Origin: CAZCWX01 sp964502465
GTDB lineage: Bacteria; Desulfobacterota; Binatia; Bin18
Assembly: GCA_964502465.1 (NCBI GenBank)
Contig: CAZCWX010000566.1
Span: forward strand, 1-16,938
Direction of reading: 5' to 3'
Length of the DNA: 16,938 bases
This document shows, piece after piece, positions 6,399 through 13,209 of the stretch. The position numbers were made by a program, and so were the translations under genes. The notes under the pieces are model-generated. The model worked only from the letters and a program-made list of their open reading frames with translations. It had not been told where the DNA came from and did no database searches. Positions within the stretch are counted from its first letter, which is position 1. The number at the start of each line of letters is the position of its first letter.

Positions 6399-6977
6399 AT
6401 GAAAATCGGCATCATCTCAGACATCCATGCGGACCCCACAGCACTCCGGCGCGCCTTGGAAGACATGCCTTCTACCGATGCGTTATTATGCCCAGGAGAC
6501 GCAATCAGTGAATACCGATTCTGCCCTGAGACGGTAGCAATTCTCCAACACGCACACGTTCTCTGTATTCAGGGCAATCACGAACTCGTCCTCTTTGGTG
6601 GACGCAACCCCGCATATCTGACCAAGTGCCAGACCATGTTTTCTTCGGAAACGCTCGACTTTCTAGCCACCGCGCCAGTGTCCCGTCATCTAGAGTTTGA
6701 TGAAACCAAGGTCCTTCTGGTTCATGCCAGCCCTTGGGAACCGTACGATGAATATATCTATCCTGGGAGCGCGAGACTCGAGCGTTTCGCCATGCTTCCT
6801 GACGATATCGTTTGTTTTGGTCATACCCACGTGCCGTTTGTTCATCAGGCCGGGCGTGTCATCGTGATAAACCCAGGGTCCTGTTCTCAACCGCGTGACC
6901 AGGACCGCCGTGGGGCATATGCAGTCGTTGATACCTACACCCGAGCAGCGACCATCCACCGTTTCTCACTGGATTGA
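6399..6977 (+). CDS. YfcE/MJ0936-like metallophosphoesterase
   Basis: A 192-residue calcineurin-like phosphoesterase that hydrolyses phosphomono- or diesters with a di-metal centre. All core motifs are visible. DxH is in MKIGIISDIHADPTALRRAL (Asp8, His10), GD is in CPGDAISEYRFCPETVA (Asp34), and GNHE is in LCIQGNHELVLFGG (Asn60, His61). A later His is in VLLVHASPWEPYDEY, and GHTH is in VCFGHTHVPFVHQAGR. VINPGSCSQPRD and the YAVVD strand close the fold as in YfcE-type enzymes. The physiological substrate is not deducible. I chose ATG 6399, which puts the first strand at the N-terminus. The ATG at 6381 adds only six residues and neither has a strong Shine-Dalgarno. The gene diverges from the methyltransferase gene. 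Confidence 0.88.
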   Translation: MKIGIISDIHADPTALRRALEDMPSTDALLCPGDAISEYRFCPETVAILQHAHVLCIQGNHELVLFGGRNPAYLTKCQTMFSSETLDFLATAPVSRHLEFDETKVLLVHASPWEPYDEYIYPGSARLERFAMLPDDIVCFGHTHVPFVHQAGRVIVINPGSCSQPRDQDRRGAYAVVDTYTRAATIHRFSLD

Positions 6978-7067
6978 TTGTACACGTAAAGAAAGGGTGG
7001 TAGCCTTACATAAAAGGGAAAGGCATTCTCGCCTCCATCTGATTCTATATAAAACAGGAGACACCCT

Positions 7068-8363
7068 ATGAAAAAGAAGACTCCTGAGGCGGTTCACTCC
7101 GCTCCTCCCCAATCTTCTCTCGCCTCTGGGCCTAATCGTCGGCGCTTCCTTCGTGCTGCTGGTTTAAGCATCGCTGGTGCAGGAACAGCCCTTGTTGCTG
7201 GCTGCGAATATAGATCACAACTCTTTTTGTTGGGAAGTGCACCGAAAGAAGCGAAGGCCAAAAGTCCAGACTGGCAAGAAGCCCAGATCCGTAGCTACCG
7301 CACGCTTGGTCGCACCGGGATGGAAATATCAGATATTTCCTTTGGCTGTTCCGGTCTCGATAATGTTGCAGTGGTCAAGCGGGCCCTGGATCGTGGAGTG
7401 AATTACTTTGACACCTCGCCAGACTATTCTCGGGCAGGTTCAGAACGGGTTCTCGGCGAAGGGATCAGAGGATATCCCCGCGACAAACTCTTCATCGTTT
7501 CTAAATTCTGTACACCAAATGGGCATTTGAGCAACGATACGCCGGTCGCAGACGTCATGGCCGCAGTCGAGGCGAGCCTCCAACGTATTGGTACCGACTA
7601 CCTGGACCTTGCCCATATCCATGCCTGCAACTCGATCGAGCGTCTCATGAATCCGAATATCCACGAAGCCTTCGATCGACTAAAAGAGCAAGGGAAGTTG
7701 CGATTCCTTGGGGTTTCCTCACACACCCCTCGTTTGGAAACGGTGATGCGTCATGCGGTCGATTCCGGTCGTTTCGATGTCCTTATGGTGGCGTACAACT
7801 TCAAGAACTGGCCCGACCTCACGAACATCTTCCATGATGCGAAAGAGAAGGGTGTAGGGGTGGTGGCAATGAAAACACTGAAGGGCGCAAAGCATACCGT
7901 GCTCTCAGACTTCACGCCAACCGAGCGAGAGTCCTTTGCCCAAGCTGCCTTTAAGTGGGTGCTGTCTAATCAAGATGTCAGTGGCCTGGTGATTTCCATC
8001 AATTCGTTCACGCAAATCGACGAATACCTGCATGCCTCTGGGCTGCCGCTTGAGCAAGCCGATGCTGATTTGCTAGAAAAGTACGACCGTTTAATCGCGA
8101 AAGAATATTGCCGTCCCGGCTGCGACGCCTGTTTATCTTCGTGCCCGTCTGAAGTGCCAATTGACGATATCTTCCGCTATGCCATGTATTACGAGAATTA
8201 TGGTCAGCAGCGTGTCGGCATGGAAGAATATGCCCGTATTCCTGTTGCGCATAACGCCTCGCAGTGTGTGGACTGTAGAGCCCCCTGTGAACACGCCTGC
8301 CCTTTCGAGATCCCGATCAAAGAGAAGCTGTTGCGCGCAGACCGCTTGTTACGTTTTGCCTAA
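7068..8363 (+). CDS. Tat-exported lipoprotein aldo/keto reductase with two 4Fe-4S motifs
   Basis: The 431-residue protein has three parts. First is a twin-arginine signal, NRRRFLRAAGLSIAGAG, ending in the lipobox LVAGC (Cys46), so export folded and lipidated is predicted. Second is an aldo/keto reductase barrel starting RTLGRTGMEISDISFGCSG. The AKR tetrad appears as Asp115 and Tyr120 (VNYFDTSPDYSRAGSERVLG), Lys146 (FIVSKF) and His185 (DYLDLAHIHACNS). Third is a ferredoxin-like tail with C-x3-C-x2-C-x3-CP (Cys348, 352, 355, 359) and C-x2-C-x3-C-x3-CP (Cys400, 403, 407, 411), enough for two 4Fe-4S clusters. AKR-ferredoxin fusions are a known group; the Tat/lipoprotein leader suggests this one works at the periplasmic face, where free NADPH is not expected. 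Folding with bound cofactor before Tat export, or electron supply from membrane partners, would explain this. AGGAG before the ATG supports the start. Confidence 0.88.
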   Translation: MKKKTPEAVHSAPPQSSLASGPNRRRFLRAAGLSIAGAGTALVAGCEYRSQLFLLGSAPKEAKAKSPDWQEAQIRSYRTLGRTGMEISDISFGCSGLDNVAVVKRALDRGVNYFDTSPDYSRAGSERVLGEGIRGYPRDKLFIVSKFCTPNGHLSNDTPVADVMAAVEASLQRIGTDYLDLAHIHACNSIERLMNPNIHEAFDRLKEQGKLRFLGVSSHTPRLETVMRHAVDSGRFDVLMVAYNFKNWPDLTNIFHDAKEKGVGVVAMKTLKGAKHTVLSDFTPTERESFAQAAFKWVLSNQDVSGLVISINSFTQIDEYLHASGLPLEQADADLLEKYDRLIAKEYCRPGCDACLSSCPSEVPIDDIFRYAMYYENYGQQRVGMEEYARIPVAHNASQCVDCRAPCEHACPFEIPIKEKLLRADRLLRFA

Positions 8364-8374
8364 CAACCGCACGG

Positions 8375-8402
8375 GAGAGGGGCGGTTTGTGAACCGCCCT
8401 TA
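8375..8402. repeat. GGGCGGTT/AACCGCCC inverted repeat, copy 2; possible terminator
   Basis: Perfect 8-bp arms GGGCGGTT (8380-8387) and AACCGCCC (8392-8399) enclose TGTG. It sits between the convergent reductase and DUF4149-like genes and reaches the latter's stop codon. It could end transcription from both sides, although no strong T-run follows. Confidence 0.65.
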
Positions 8403-8822
8403 CGATACCAGCGTAAACAACAACACCAGACAGACAACCATTGCAGTCGTATTGAGCTGCACTGACCGCTTATGGAGACGGTCAAACTCAGAGGAGTGCA
8501 TCTCATTCCGTGCGAACATCACCTCGCGTGCTTCGTTGACCTGTGGCAGCAAGACTTGTCTGGCATACCACGTGACCCCAAGCATCACCGTGCACGCAAC
8601 AGTGACCCAAGGTGTTGTAACCGACGCATACAAGCTCGCAAGCGTTGCCACTGAGAGACAAACCAGACCAAAAAGGTAATAGCGTGGAAAGACACGCCGG
8701 ATTATTTGCCCAGCGAGCTGCGGTTCCAAGGTACCAAAGACCGTAGGCGCAACGACCGCGGCAAAGAATATCATCGCTCCCAACCACACACCGATCGCGA
8801 CAAACAACACAGCATTGAGCAT
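8400..8822 (-). CDS. DUF4149-like integral membrane protein
   Basis: A 140-residue membrane protein resembling DUF4149 (the TMEM205-like group), whose biochemical role is not established. There are about four hydrophobic segments, roughly residues 4-28, 48-68, 70-90 and 122-138. The family-like N-terminal block reads GVWLGAMIFFAAVVAPTVFG, followed by the amphipathic AGQIIRRVFPRYYLFGL. A charged loop, RQVLLPQVNEAREVM then EFDRLHKRS, precedes the last helix and holds the His-Lys-Arg pattern seen in this family. GGAGG lies 5 nt before the ATG at 8822, which decides the start. The gene is convergent with the reductase gene; a functional link is not shown. Confidence 0.8.
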   Translation of the reverse strand: MLNAVLFVAIGVWLGAMIFFAAVVAPTVFGTLEPQLAGQIIRRVFPRYYLFGLVCLSVATLASLYASVTTPWVTVACTVMLGVTWYARQVLLPQVNEAREVMFARNEMHSSEFDRLHKRSVQLNTTAMVVCLVLLFTLVS

Positions 8823-9025
8823 GCGTGCCTCCTTCGTTCTGGCTAACGATCAGTTTCGGGCGCGTCAAGGACAGCGTGGCAAGCATTACGTCGATAGGGT
8901 CTATTGAGTTCGTTCGGTTTATTGGGTGAGTCTGACCAGGCCTTAGTAGCTCAAGACGTTCCTCTCAGCTACAAACACAACAGCCTCAACAGACCTAGTA
9001 AGCTTTTAAAAGGAGAAGAGCAACG

Positions 9026-9254
9026 ATGAAATACGCGGTTTTCTACAGCTTGCAGGCTCCAGCTAAATTCAAGGTCACGCCTCAGCAAGTCTACGCCGAG
9101 GCACTCGATCAAATTGTGCGGGCAGAAGAAGTGGGCATCTCGCCAGTGCGGCTGACTGAGCATCACTTTGGAATTACTCGCAGAGGAGATCATTCCACGA
9201 GTGGAAAGCCAATTACTGGCTATCGACGGCTTAACGATACGCTATAAGCCATAA
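9026..9254 (+). pseudogene. Luciferase-like (LLM) flavin monooxygenase relic with internal deletion
   Basis: The reading frame at 9026 begins as a normal luciferase-like monooxygenase: MKYAVFYSLQAPAKF, then EALDQIVRAEEVGISPVRLT and EHHFG, a family signature. After about 49 residues the similarity stops and the frame runs to a stop at 9247. In another frame, from about 9174 to 9254, the DNA reads LLAEEIIPRVESQLLAIDG followed by LTIRYKP and a stop, which looks like the C-terminus of the same family. Members are about 330-380 residues, so roughly 250 central residues, including most of the FMN barrel, are gone and the two ends are out of frame. The original ribosome binding site AAAAGGAG is intact upstream. 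An expressed 73-residue peptide is possible but could not form the barrel. Confidence 0.72.
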
Positions 9255-9283
9255 GCTCAGTAGACATACATGCCGAGGGAGCG

Positions 9284-9763
9284 ATGAAAAAACTCAGCCA
9301 CGTAGACACCCAAGGACGCGCACGCATGGTTGATGTCGGTGATAAAACGATTACTGTTCGCGAGGCAGTAGCCACCAGCACAATCCGTATGAAGACAGAC
9401 GTGCTCCGGCTGCTCGTTGCTGGCCAAATGCCAAAAGGTGATGTGCTAGCGGTAGCACGTGTCGCCGGCATCATGGCGGCAAAAAAGACACCAGAGTTGA
9501 TTCCTCTGTGTCACCCATTACCCCTTTCGTCTGTCAGTGTGGAATGTACTCCGAATGAATCCCAAGGGACCATTACTATCGAGGCAAAGGTAAAGGTTGA
9601 GGGCAAGACAGGCGCGGAGATGGAAGCGCTGACAGCAGTGTCAATCGCCGCACTGACAATCTATGATATGTGTAAAGCGGTAGACAAAAATATAATCATC
9701 TCGGATATTTGTCTGTTGAAAAAGACGGGAGGCAAAAGCGGCACCTATGTGAGGGCCGCATGA
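9284..9763 (+). CDS. moaC: MoaC, cyclic pyranopterin monophosphate synthase
   Basis: MoaC converts the MoaA product (3',8-cyclo-7,8-dihydro-GTP) to cyclic pyranopterin monophosphate in molybdenum cofactor synthesis. The 159-residue length is normal. Family blocks seen in order are LSHVDTQGRARMVDVGDK and TIRMKTDVLRLL, then GDVLAVARVAGIMAAKKTPE leading into LIPLCHPLPLSSVSVE with the active-site His. KTGAEMEALTAVSIAALTIY and DMCKAVDKNIIISDICLLKK follow, the latter with the conserved Asp-Lys. The end is GGKSGTYVRA. GAGGGAGCG precedes the ATG. Its stop overlaps the next start (ATGA at 9760-9763), so translational coupling is likely. No other moa or moe gene is in the window. Confidence 0.97.
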   Translation: MKKLSHVDTQGRARMVDVGDKTITVREAVATSTIRMKTDVLRLLVAGQMPKGDVLAVARVAGIMAAKKTPELIPLCHPLPLSSVSVECTPNESQGTITIEAKVKVEGKTGAEMEALTAVSIAALTIYDMCKAVDKNIIISDICLLKKTGGKSGTYVRAA

Positions 9764-10935
9764 TCACGGTCAGGCTCAAACCTGGTCGCGAAAGACCAGT
9801 ACGTGCCGGACACCCTTGGGTGTTTTCTGGAGCCATCGACCACATTATCGGAGAGGGACCAGCAGGATCTCTTGCGCAAATCATCGCCTCTGACAACAGC
9901 GCCATTGGTGTCGGTTACTTGAACACGCGGTGCTCCATCGCTGTACGCCTGCTCACTCGCCACACAAAAGAGATTGGAGCGACCTTCATCCGCCGTCGCA
10001 TAGAGCGTGCGCTCTCTCTGCGGCGATCAGTTTTGCCCCCCAACACGACAGGATATCGTCTCATTAACGGTGAGGGAGATTTCCTGCCTGGTGTCATCGT
10101 CGATGTGTATGACTGCTTTATCGTCTGCCAATACCTCACCGCTGGAGCCGATCTGCTGAAATCTCTGGTAGTCGACACCTTGATCGCCCTCCTCTCACCG
10201 CAGGGCATCTATGAAAAAAGTGAGGGAACTGTAAGGCAGGAGGAAGGGTTGGCAAACACAACCGGCCTTCTGTGGGGAACAGAACCGCCAGCCTTACTGA
10301 CGATCCAAGAAAACGGCTGCCGCTTCTTGGTACACATTCGCGGAGGCCAAAAGACCGGGTTTTTTCTCGATCAGCGTGATAACCGTACCTTAGTGGGTTC
10401 TCTCGCTCCGGGAAAGCGGGTTCTCAACGGTTTTGCCTATACTGGTGGCTTCGGTGTCTTTGCCGCTAAACATGGAGCCAGTTCGGTCATTTCCGTTGAT
10501 AGTTCAGCCACAGCGCTACAGATTGCTCGACAAAACTGGCAGAGGAACAATCTCTGCGATTCTTCCGCCGAGTTTGTGCATGCGGATATGTTTTCGTATC
10601 TCCGCGAGGGCACTGAGACGTTCGACATAATTATCTTGGATCCCCCACCATTCATCCGTCGCCGTCAAGATACCAAGGCAGGTGTCAGCGGGTATAAAGA
10701 ATTGAATCGTCAAGCGTTGCGATTTCTAAGGCCTGGTGGGCATTTGTATACGTTTAGCTGTTCTCAGCATCTCGCTGCGTCTGAGTTCTTTCAAACAGTA
10801 CTCTTTGCCGCAGCCGATGTTCGACGCAACGTACAGGTGCTCAAGCACCTAGCACAAGCAGCCGACCACCCAGTGAACCTCGCCCATCCGGAGGGAGCAT
10901 ACCTGAAGGGACTGTGGTTACAGATAGGGGATTGA
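9760..10935 (+). CDS. rlmI: RlmI-like 23S rRNA (cytosine-5)-methyltransferase
   Basis: The 391-residue protein matches the RlmI architecture: an N-terminal PUA-like domain, a connecting EEHEE-type domain, and a C-terminal SAM methyltransferase. RlmI makes m5C1962 in E. coli 23S rRNA. The PUA part has VRLKPGRERPVRAGHPWVFS, typical of the family. YRLINGEGDFLPGVIVDVY marks the central domain. GQKTGFFLDQRDNR (197-210) and VLNGFAYTGGFGVFAAKHGA form motif I, and VISVDSS follows. IIILDPPPFIRRRQD (about 290-304) is motif IV, and LYTFSCSQHL holds the probable catalytic Cys334. Motif I has LNGFAYTGG where LNLF(C/A)YTGG is usual. The ATG inside the moaC stop (ATGA) is chosen; a longer TTG start at 9709 would lie fully within moaC. 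Confidence 0.9.
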   Translation: MITVRLKPGRERPVRAGHPWVFSGAIDHIIGEGPAGSLAQIIASDNSAIGVGYLNTRCSIAVRLLTRHTKEIGATFIRRRIERALSLRRSVLPPNTTGYRLINGEGDFLPGVIVDVYDCFIVCQYLTAGADLLKSLVVDTLIALLSPQGIYEKSEGTVRQEEGLANTTGLLWGTEPPALLTIQENGCRFLVHIRGGQKTGFFLDQRDNRTLVGSLAPGKRVLNGFAYTGGFGVFAAKHGASSVISVDSSATALQIARQNWQRNNLCDSSAEFVHADMFSYLREGTETFDIIILDPPPFIRRRQDTKAGVSGYKELNRQALRFLRPGGHLYTFSCSQHLAASEFFQTVLFAAADVRRNVQVLKHLAQAADHPVNLAHPEGAYLKGLWLQIGD

Positions 10936-11122
10936 ATTACGTGTGAAAAGATGCGAATTTCCCATACCTATTTTCGTCTAAAAATCAAGAGCCCACAGCT
11001 GCTTTCTGTCTGCTGCACCACCGTGTTCACCTCTCAATCTCTCTACTGATAACAGTTCGGTGACGACAGCACAGAAAACTATCTCCTAGACGAGCGACTG
11101 TGGATTTTTATCACCTATAGAC

Positions 11123-11145
11123 TTCTTCTGGAAAAGCCAGAAGAA
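11123..11145 (+). promoter_or_regulatory. Hairpin upstream of the 11166 gene
   Basis: TTCTTCTGG (11123-11131) and CCAGAAGAA (11137-11145) are perfect 9-bp arms with a 5-nt AAAAG loop. They lie just before the GAGAGGAACAGAG ribosome-binding region and the ATG at 11166. No T-run follows, so a terminator is unlikely. It may stabilise the leader or be a protein-binding site. The rest of the 230-nt gap after the rlmI-like gene shows nothing recognisable. Confidence 0.45.
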
Positions 11146-11165
11146 ATGGAGAGAGGAACAGAGTT

Positions 11166-11699
11166 ATGAAGCTTCATCCTGCTGAGCAGGAAAAGACCAC
11201 CGCCAAAGCCAAGCCCAGCGCCAGACGGCCACAAGCGTCTTCCGGACGGCCCGCCAAACACGCTGCGGCAAAGAGTACTGCTCACCAAGTACGTAAAGAA
11301 CAGGAAAACGAGATCAACAAAGAGCAAGCACTAGAGCATCAACCAACCACGCCTTCTCCTTTGGTCCCTTCCCCAGTCTTTGCCCGTCGTGACATTACTG
11401 CCCCAGACGGCAGTGTCCGTCCTGGATGGGAGATGTGGATTGGGGACCACTGCTTCGGCCGCGCTGACAGCAAAGAACTCTTGCTCGCCAGCTTTCAGCG
11501 GTTGCAAAGCCCGCCAGAAAGCTTCCATTGGCGTGAGGTACGGAATCGCATGCAGATGCGAGGGCGAGTCCGCTCCGCCCAACCCGAGGAGGACAAAGAG
11601 GACTCTTGGGGGTGGGGCAAAAAAGAAGGAGGCGAGTCCGTCCTTCTTGAGGAAGAAGTCGAAGGTTTCCAGGAAGTGTCGTTAGACACCCCAGCCTAA
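11166..11699 (+). CDS. Unrecognised protein with basic disordered N-terminus and acidic C-terminus
   Basis: I do not recognise a family. The 177-residue product has a highly polar N-terminal third (residues 1-55) rich in Lys, Ala, Arg, Glu and Gln, with stretches such as AKAKPSARRPQASSGRPAKH. A Pro/Ser linker, TTPSPLVPSPVF, follows. The compact centre (about 72-130) reads ARRDITAPDGSVRPGWEMWI then GDHCFGRADSKELLLASFQR and LQSPPESFHWREV; its aromatics and Gly turns suggest a small fold. The C-terminus is acidic (EEDKEDSWGWGKKEGGESVL, then EEEVEGF). The basic-to-acidic layout resembles some nucleic-acid-associated or scaffold proteins, but that is only compositional. GAGAGG precedes the ATG, and hairpins lie both before and after the gene, suggesting its own transcription unit. 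Confidence 0.65.
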   Translation: MKLHPAEQEKTTAKAKPSARRPQASSGRPAKHAAAKSTAHQVRKEQENEINKEQALEHQPTTPSPLVPSPVFARRDITAPDGSVRPGWEMWIGDHCFGRADSKELLLASFQRLQSPPESFHWREVRNRMQMRGRVRSAQPEEDKEDSWGWGKKEGGESVLLEEEVEGFQEVSLDTPA

Positions 11700-11708
11700 C
11701 TGAGTATC

Positions 11709-11734
11709 AACCAGGGACATCAATGTCCCTGGTT
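11709..11734. terminator. Perfect 12-bp inverted repeat, likely terminator
   Basis: AACCAGGGACAT (11709-11720) and ATGTCCCTGGTT (11723-11734) are exact reverse complements around a 2-nt CA spacer, 10 nt after the stop of the 11166 gene. Strong stem stability fits transcription termination, but no T-run follows. An operator for the downstream dehydrogenase gene is an alternative. Confidence 0.5.
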
Positions 11735-11884
11735 CCCTCCTAGCCAAAGACCAATCGCCTCGGCCTTCTTCTCACAGAAAAACCTCACTTACCCCAGAGA
11801 GCACATCTCAACGCTGATCTTTGCCTCTCTACAACACAGTTCTAATACGATTGGGTATTGTAGAGGGCAACAAGGAGGAATCCA

Positions 11885-12775
11885 ATGGACAAGCAGATCG
11901 GCTTCGTCGGTCTCGGTATCATGGGCAAACCTATGGCCCGTAACCTGCTCAAAGCCGGCTATGCGCTGACAGTCTACAGTCGTCAACAGAGCGCAATCGC
12001 AGCCTTGATAGCTGATGGCGCGACCGGGGCGAGTTCACCACAAGAAGCGGCTGAACAGGCGGACGTGGTGATCACCATGGTCACCGATACCCCAGACGTA
12101 CAGCAGGTGATTCTCGGACAAAACGGCATACTGGCAGGGATGCGCACCGGAAAAGTCATCATCGACATGAGCACAATCTCGCCTTCTGCGACACGAGACA
12201 TTGCGGCCGCCGTGAAAGCCAAGAGGGTGCACTTTCTCGACGCTCCAGTCAGTGGCGGCGAAGGAGGGGCCATTGCCGGTACGCTTGCCATCATGGTGGG
12301 TGGTGACGAAGAGGTGTTTACCTCCTGTTTGCCTATTTTTCAGAGTATGGGGAAAAACATTATTTACATGGGAGAAAGCGGCAGTGGGCAGCTTACCAAG
12401 TTGTGCAATCAGATCGCCGTGGCGGTCACCAATCTAGCCATGAGCGAAGCGCTGATCTTTGCGGCAAAGGCAGGAGTGAATATCGACAAAATGCACCAAG
12501 CGATCAGCGGTGGTGCCGCTGGTTCCTGGCAACTATCGCATCTCGCCCCCCGTATCTTTCAACGTGACTTCACACCAGGTTTCATGGTGAAATTACAGCA
12601 GAAAGATTTACGTCTGGTGCTACATGAGGCGGATCAGCTGCAGCTCGCGCTTCCAGCCACCAGCTTAGTGCACAACCTGTTTAACGCGCTCGAAACCATG
12701 GGGGCGGGCAACGAGGGCACCCAAGCTCTGGTCAAAGTGTTAGAGCAACTAGCCGGAGTGAAGGTCGAAACCTGA
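11885..12775 (+). CDS. NAD(P)-dependent beta-hydroxyacid dehydrogenase (GarR/HIBADH family)
   Basis: The 296-residue enzyme oxidises a beta-hydroxyacid or reduces a semialdehyde (tartronate semialdehyde, 3-hydroxyisobutyrate or a similar substrate). The dinucleotide site is IGFVGLGIMGKPMARNLLKA. The substrate-binding signature DAPVSGGEGGAIAGTLAIMV (119-138) follows. The catalytic Lys172 and Asn176 are in GSGQLTKLCNQIAVA. The C-terminal helical domain has FTPGFMVKLQQKDLRLVLHE and the usual ALPATSLVHNLF. Which substrate is used cannot be decided; GarR-type or 3-hydroxyisobutyrate dehydrogenase are equally plausible, and succinic-semialdehyde reductases also belong here. AAGGAGGAATCC before the ATG is a strong ribosome binding site. 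It stands alone on this strand, after a hairpin and before a repeat. Confidence 0.93.
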   Translation: MDKQIGFVGLGIMGKPMARNLLKAGYALTVYSRQQSAIAALIADGATGASSPQEAAEQADVVITMVTDTPDVQQVILGQNGILAGMRTGKVIIDMSTISPSATRDIAAAVKAKRVHFLDAPVSGGEGGAIAGTLAIMVGGDEEVFTSCLPIFQSMGKNIIYMGESGSGQLTKLCNQIAVAVTNLAMSEALIFAAKAGVNIDKMHQAISGGAAGSWQLSHLAPRIFQRDFTPGFMVKLQQKDLRLVLHEADQLQLALPATSLVHNLFNALETMGAGNEGTQALVKVLEQLAGVKVET

Positions 12776-12779
12776 GAGC

Positions 12780-12847
12780 ATTGCGGATTGTAGACTGCAA
12801 ATTGTGGCTGTTCCTCCTAAAAATCCGCAATCCCAAATCCGCAATTG
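12780..12847. repeat. ATTGCGGATTG / AATCCGCAAT repeat
   Basis: ATTGCGGATTG (12780-12790) is the reverse complement of the AATCCGCAAT units at 12822-12831 and 12837-12846. Such AATCCGCAAT runs are familiar intergenic simple repeats. The element lies between two convergent genes and could form a stem with a loop of about 30 nt, possibly ending both transcripts. Confidence 0.7.
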
Positions 12848-12856
12848 TCAATAAAA

Positions 12857-13177
12857 CTACTCTGCCGCAAGTTTTTTCAAATCTTCGTACCAGTTTTCGT
12901 ACGGACGTAAGGGAGTCCACTCAATGCTGGTCACAATATGGGAGTACCCCAGTTTCCAGATAGGTAAATTCAACACTGCAGCTTCCAGAGTGTCTGCTGA
13001 ATCGACATCGAGCACCGCAATGACCTGAGTTTGGCCTGGGACTTTCCAGATCGCCTTGATCACGCCAGCTTTATAGGCTGCCACTGCTGCCTCTGCTTCT
13101 TTAAGCCAGACGCCATAGAACTCTTTATTCGAGAGGTTCTGTGGTTTGGACAAATGGGCCTTAAGCATGAAAAGCAT
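12857..13177 (-). CDS. Muconolactone delta-isomerase-like small protein
   Basis: The 106-residue protein resembles the muconolactone isomerase (MIase) ferredoxin-like family. MLFMLKAHLSKP forms the first strand. EFYGVWLKEAEAAVAAYKAG is the long helix with an acidic motif. VIKAIWKVPGQTQVIAVLDV has the central Trp/Gly pair, followed by DSADTLEAAVLNLPIW and the strand GYSHIVTSIEWTPLRPYENW. True muconolactone isomerases of the beta-ketoadipate pathway have about 90-96 residues with a similar IWRxxGxxxxxxxxDVDS pattern. No other catechol-degradation gene is here, so the true reaction is unknown and a general dimeric alpha-beta barrel role is equally possible. AGGAGG 8-10 nt before the ATG at 13177 fixes the start. 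It may be co-transcribed with the histidine kinase 32 nt upstream. Confidence 0.78.
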   Translation of the reverse strand: MLFMLKAHLSKPQNLSNKEFYGVWLKEAEAAVAAYKAGVIKAIWKVPGQTQVIAVLDVDSADTLEAAVLNLPIWKLGYSHIVTSIEWTPLRPYENWYEDLKKLAAE

Positions 13178-13209
13178 AATCTTTCCTCCTCTGTGTTTTT
13201 GCCTCGCCC

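Noticed and set aside
11842..11865. AATAC...GTATT partial dyad before the dehydrogenase gene, considered as a MerR-type operator
   Set aside because: The arms are short and no MerR-family gene or matching -35/-10 spacing is visible.
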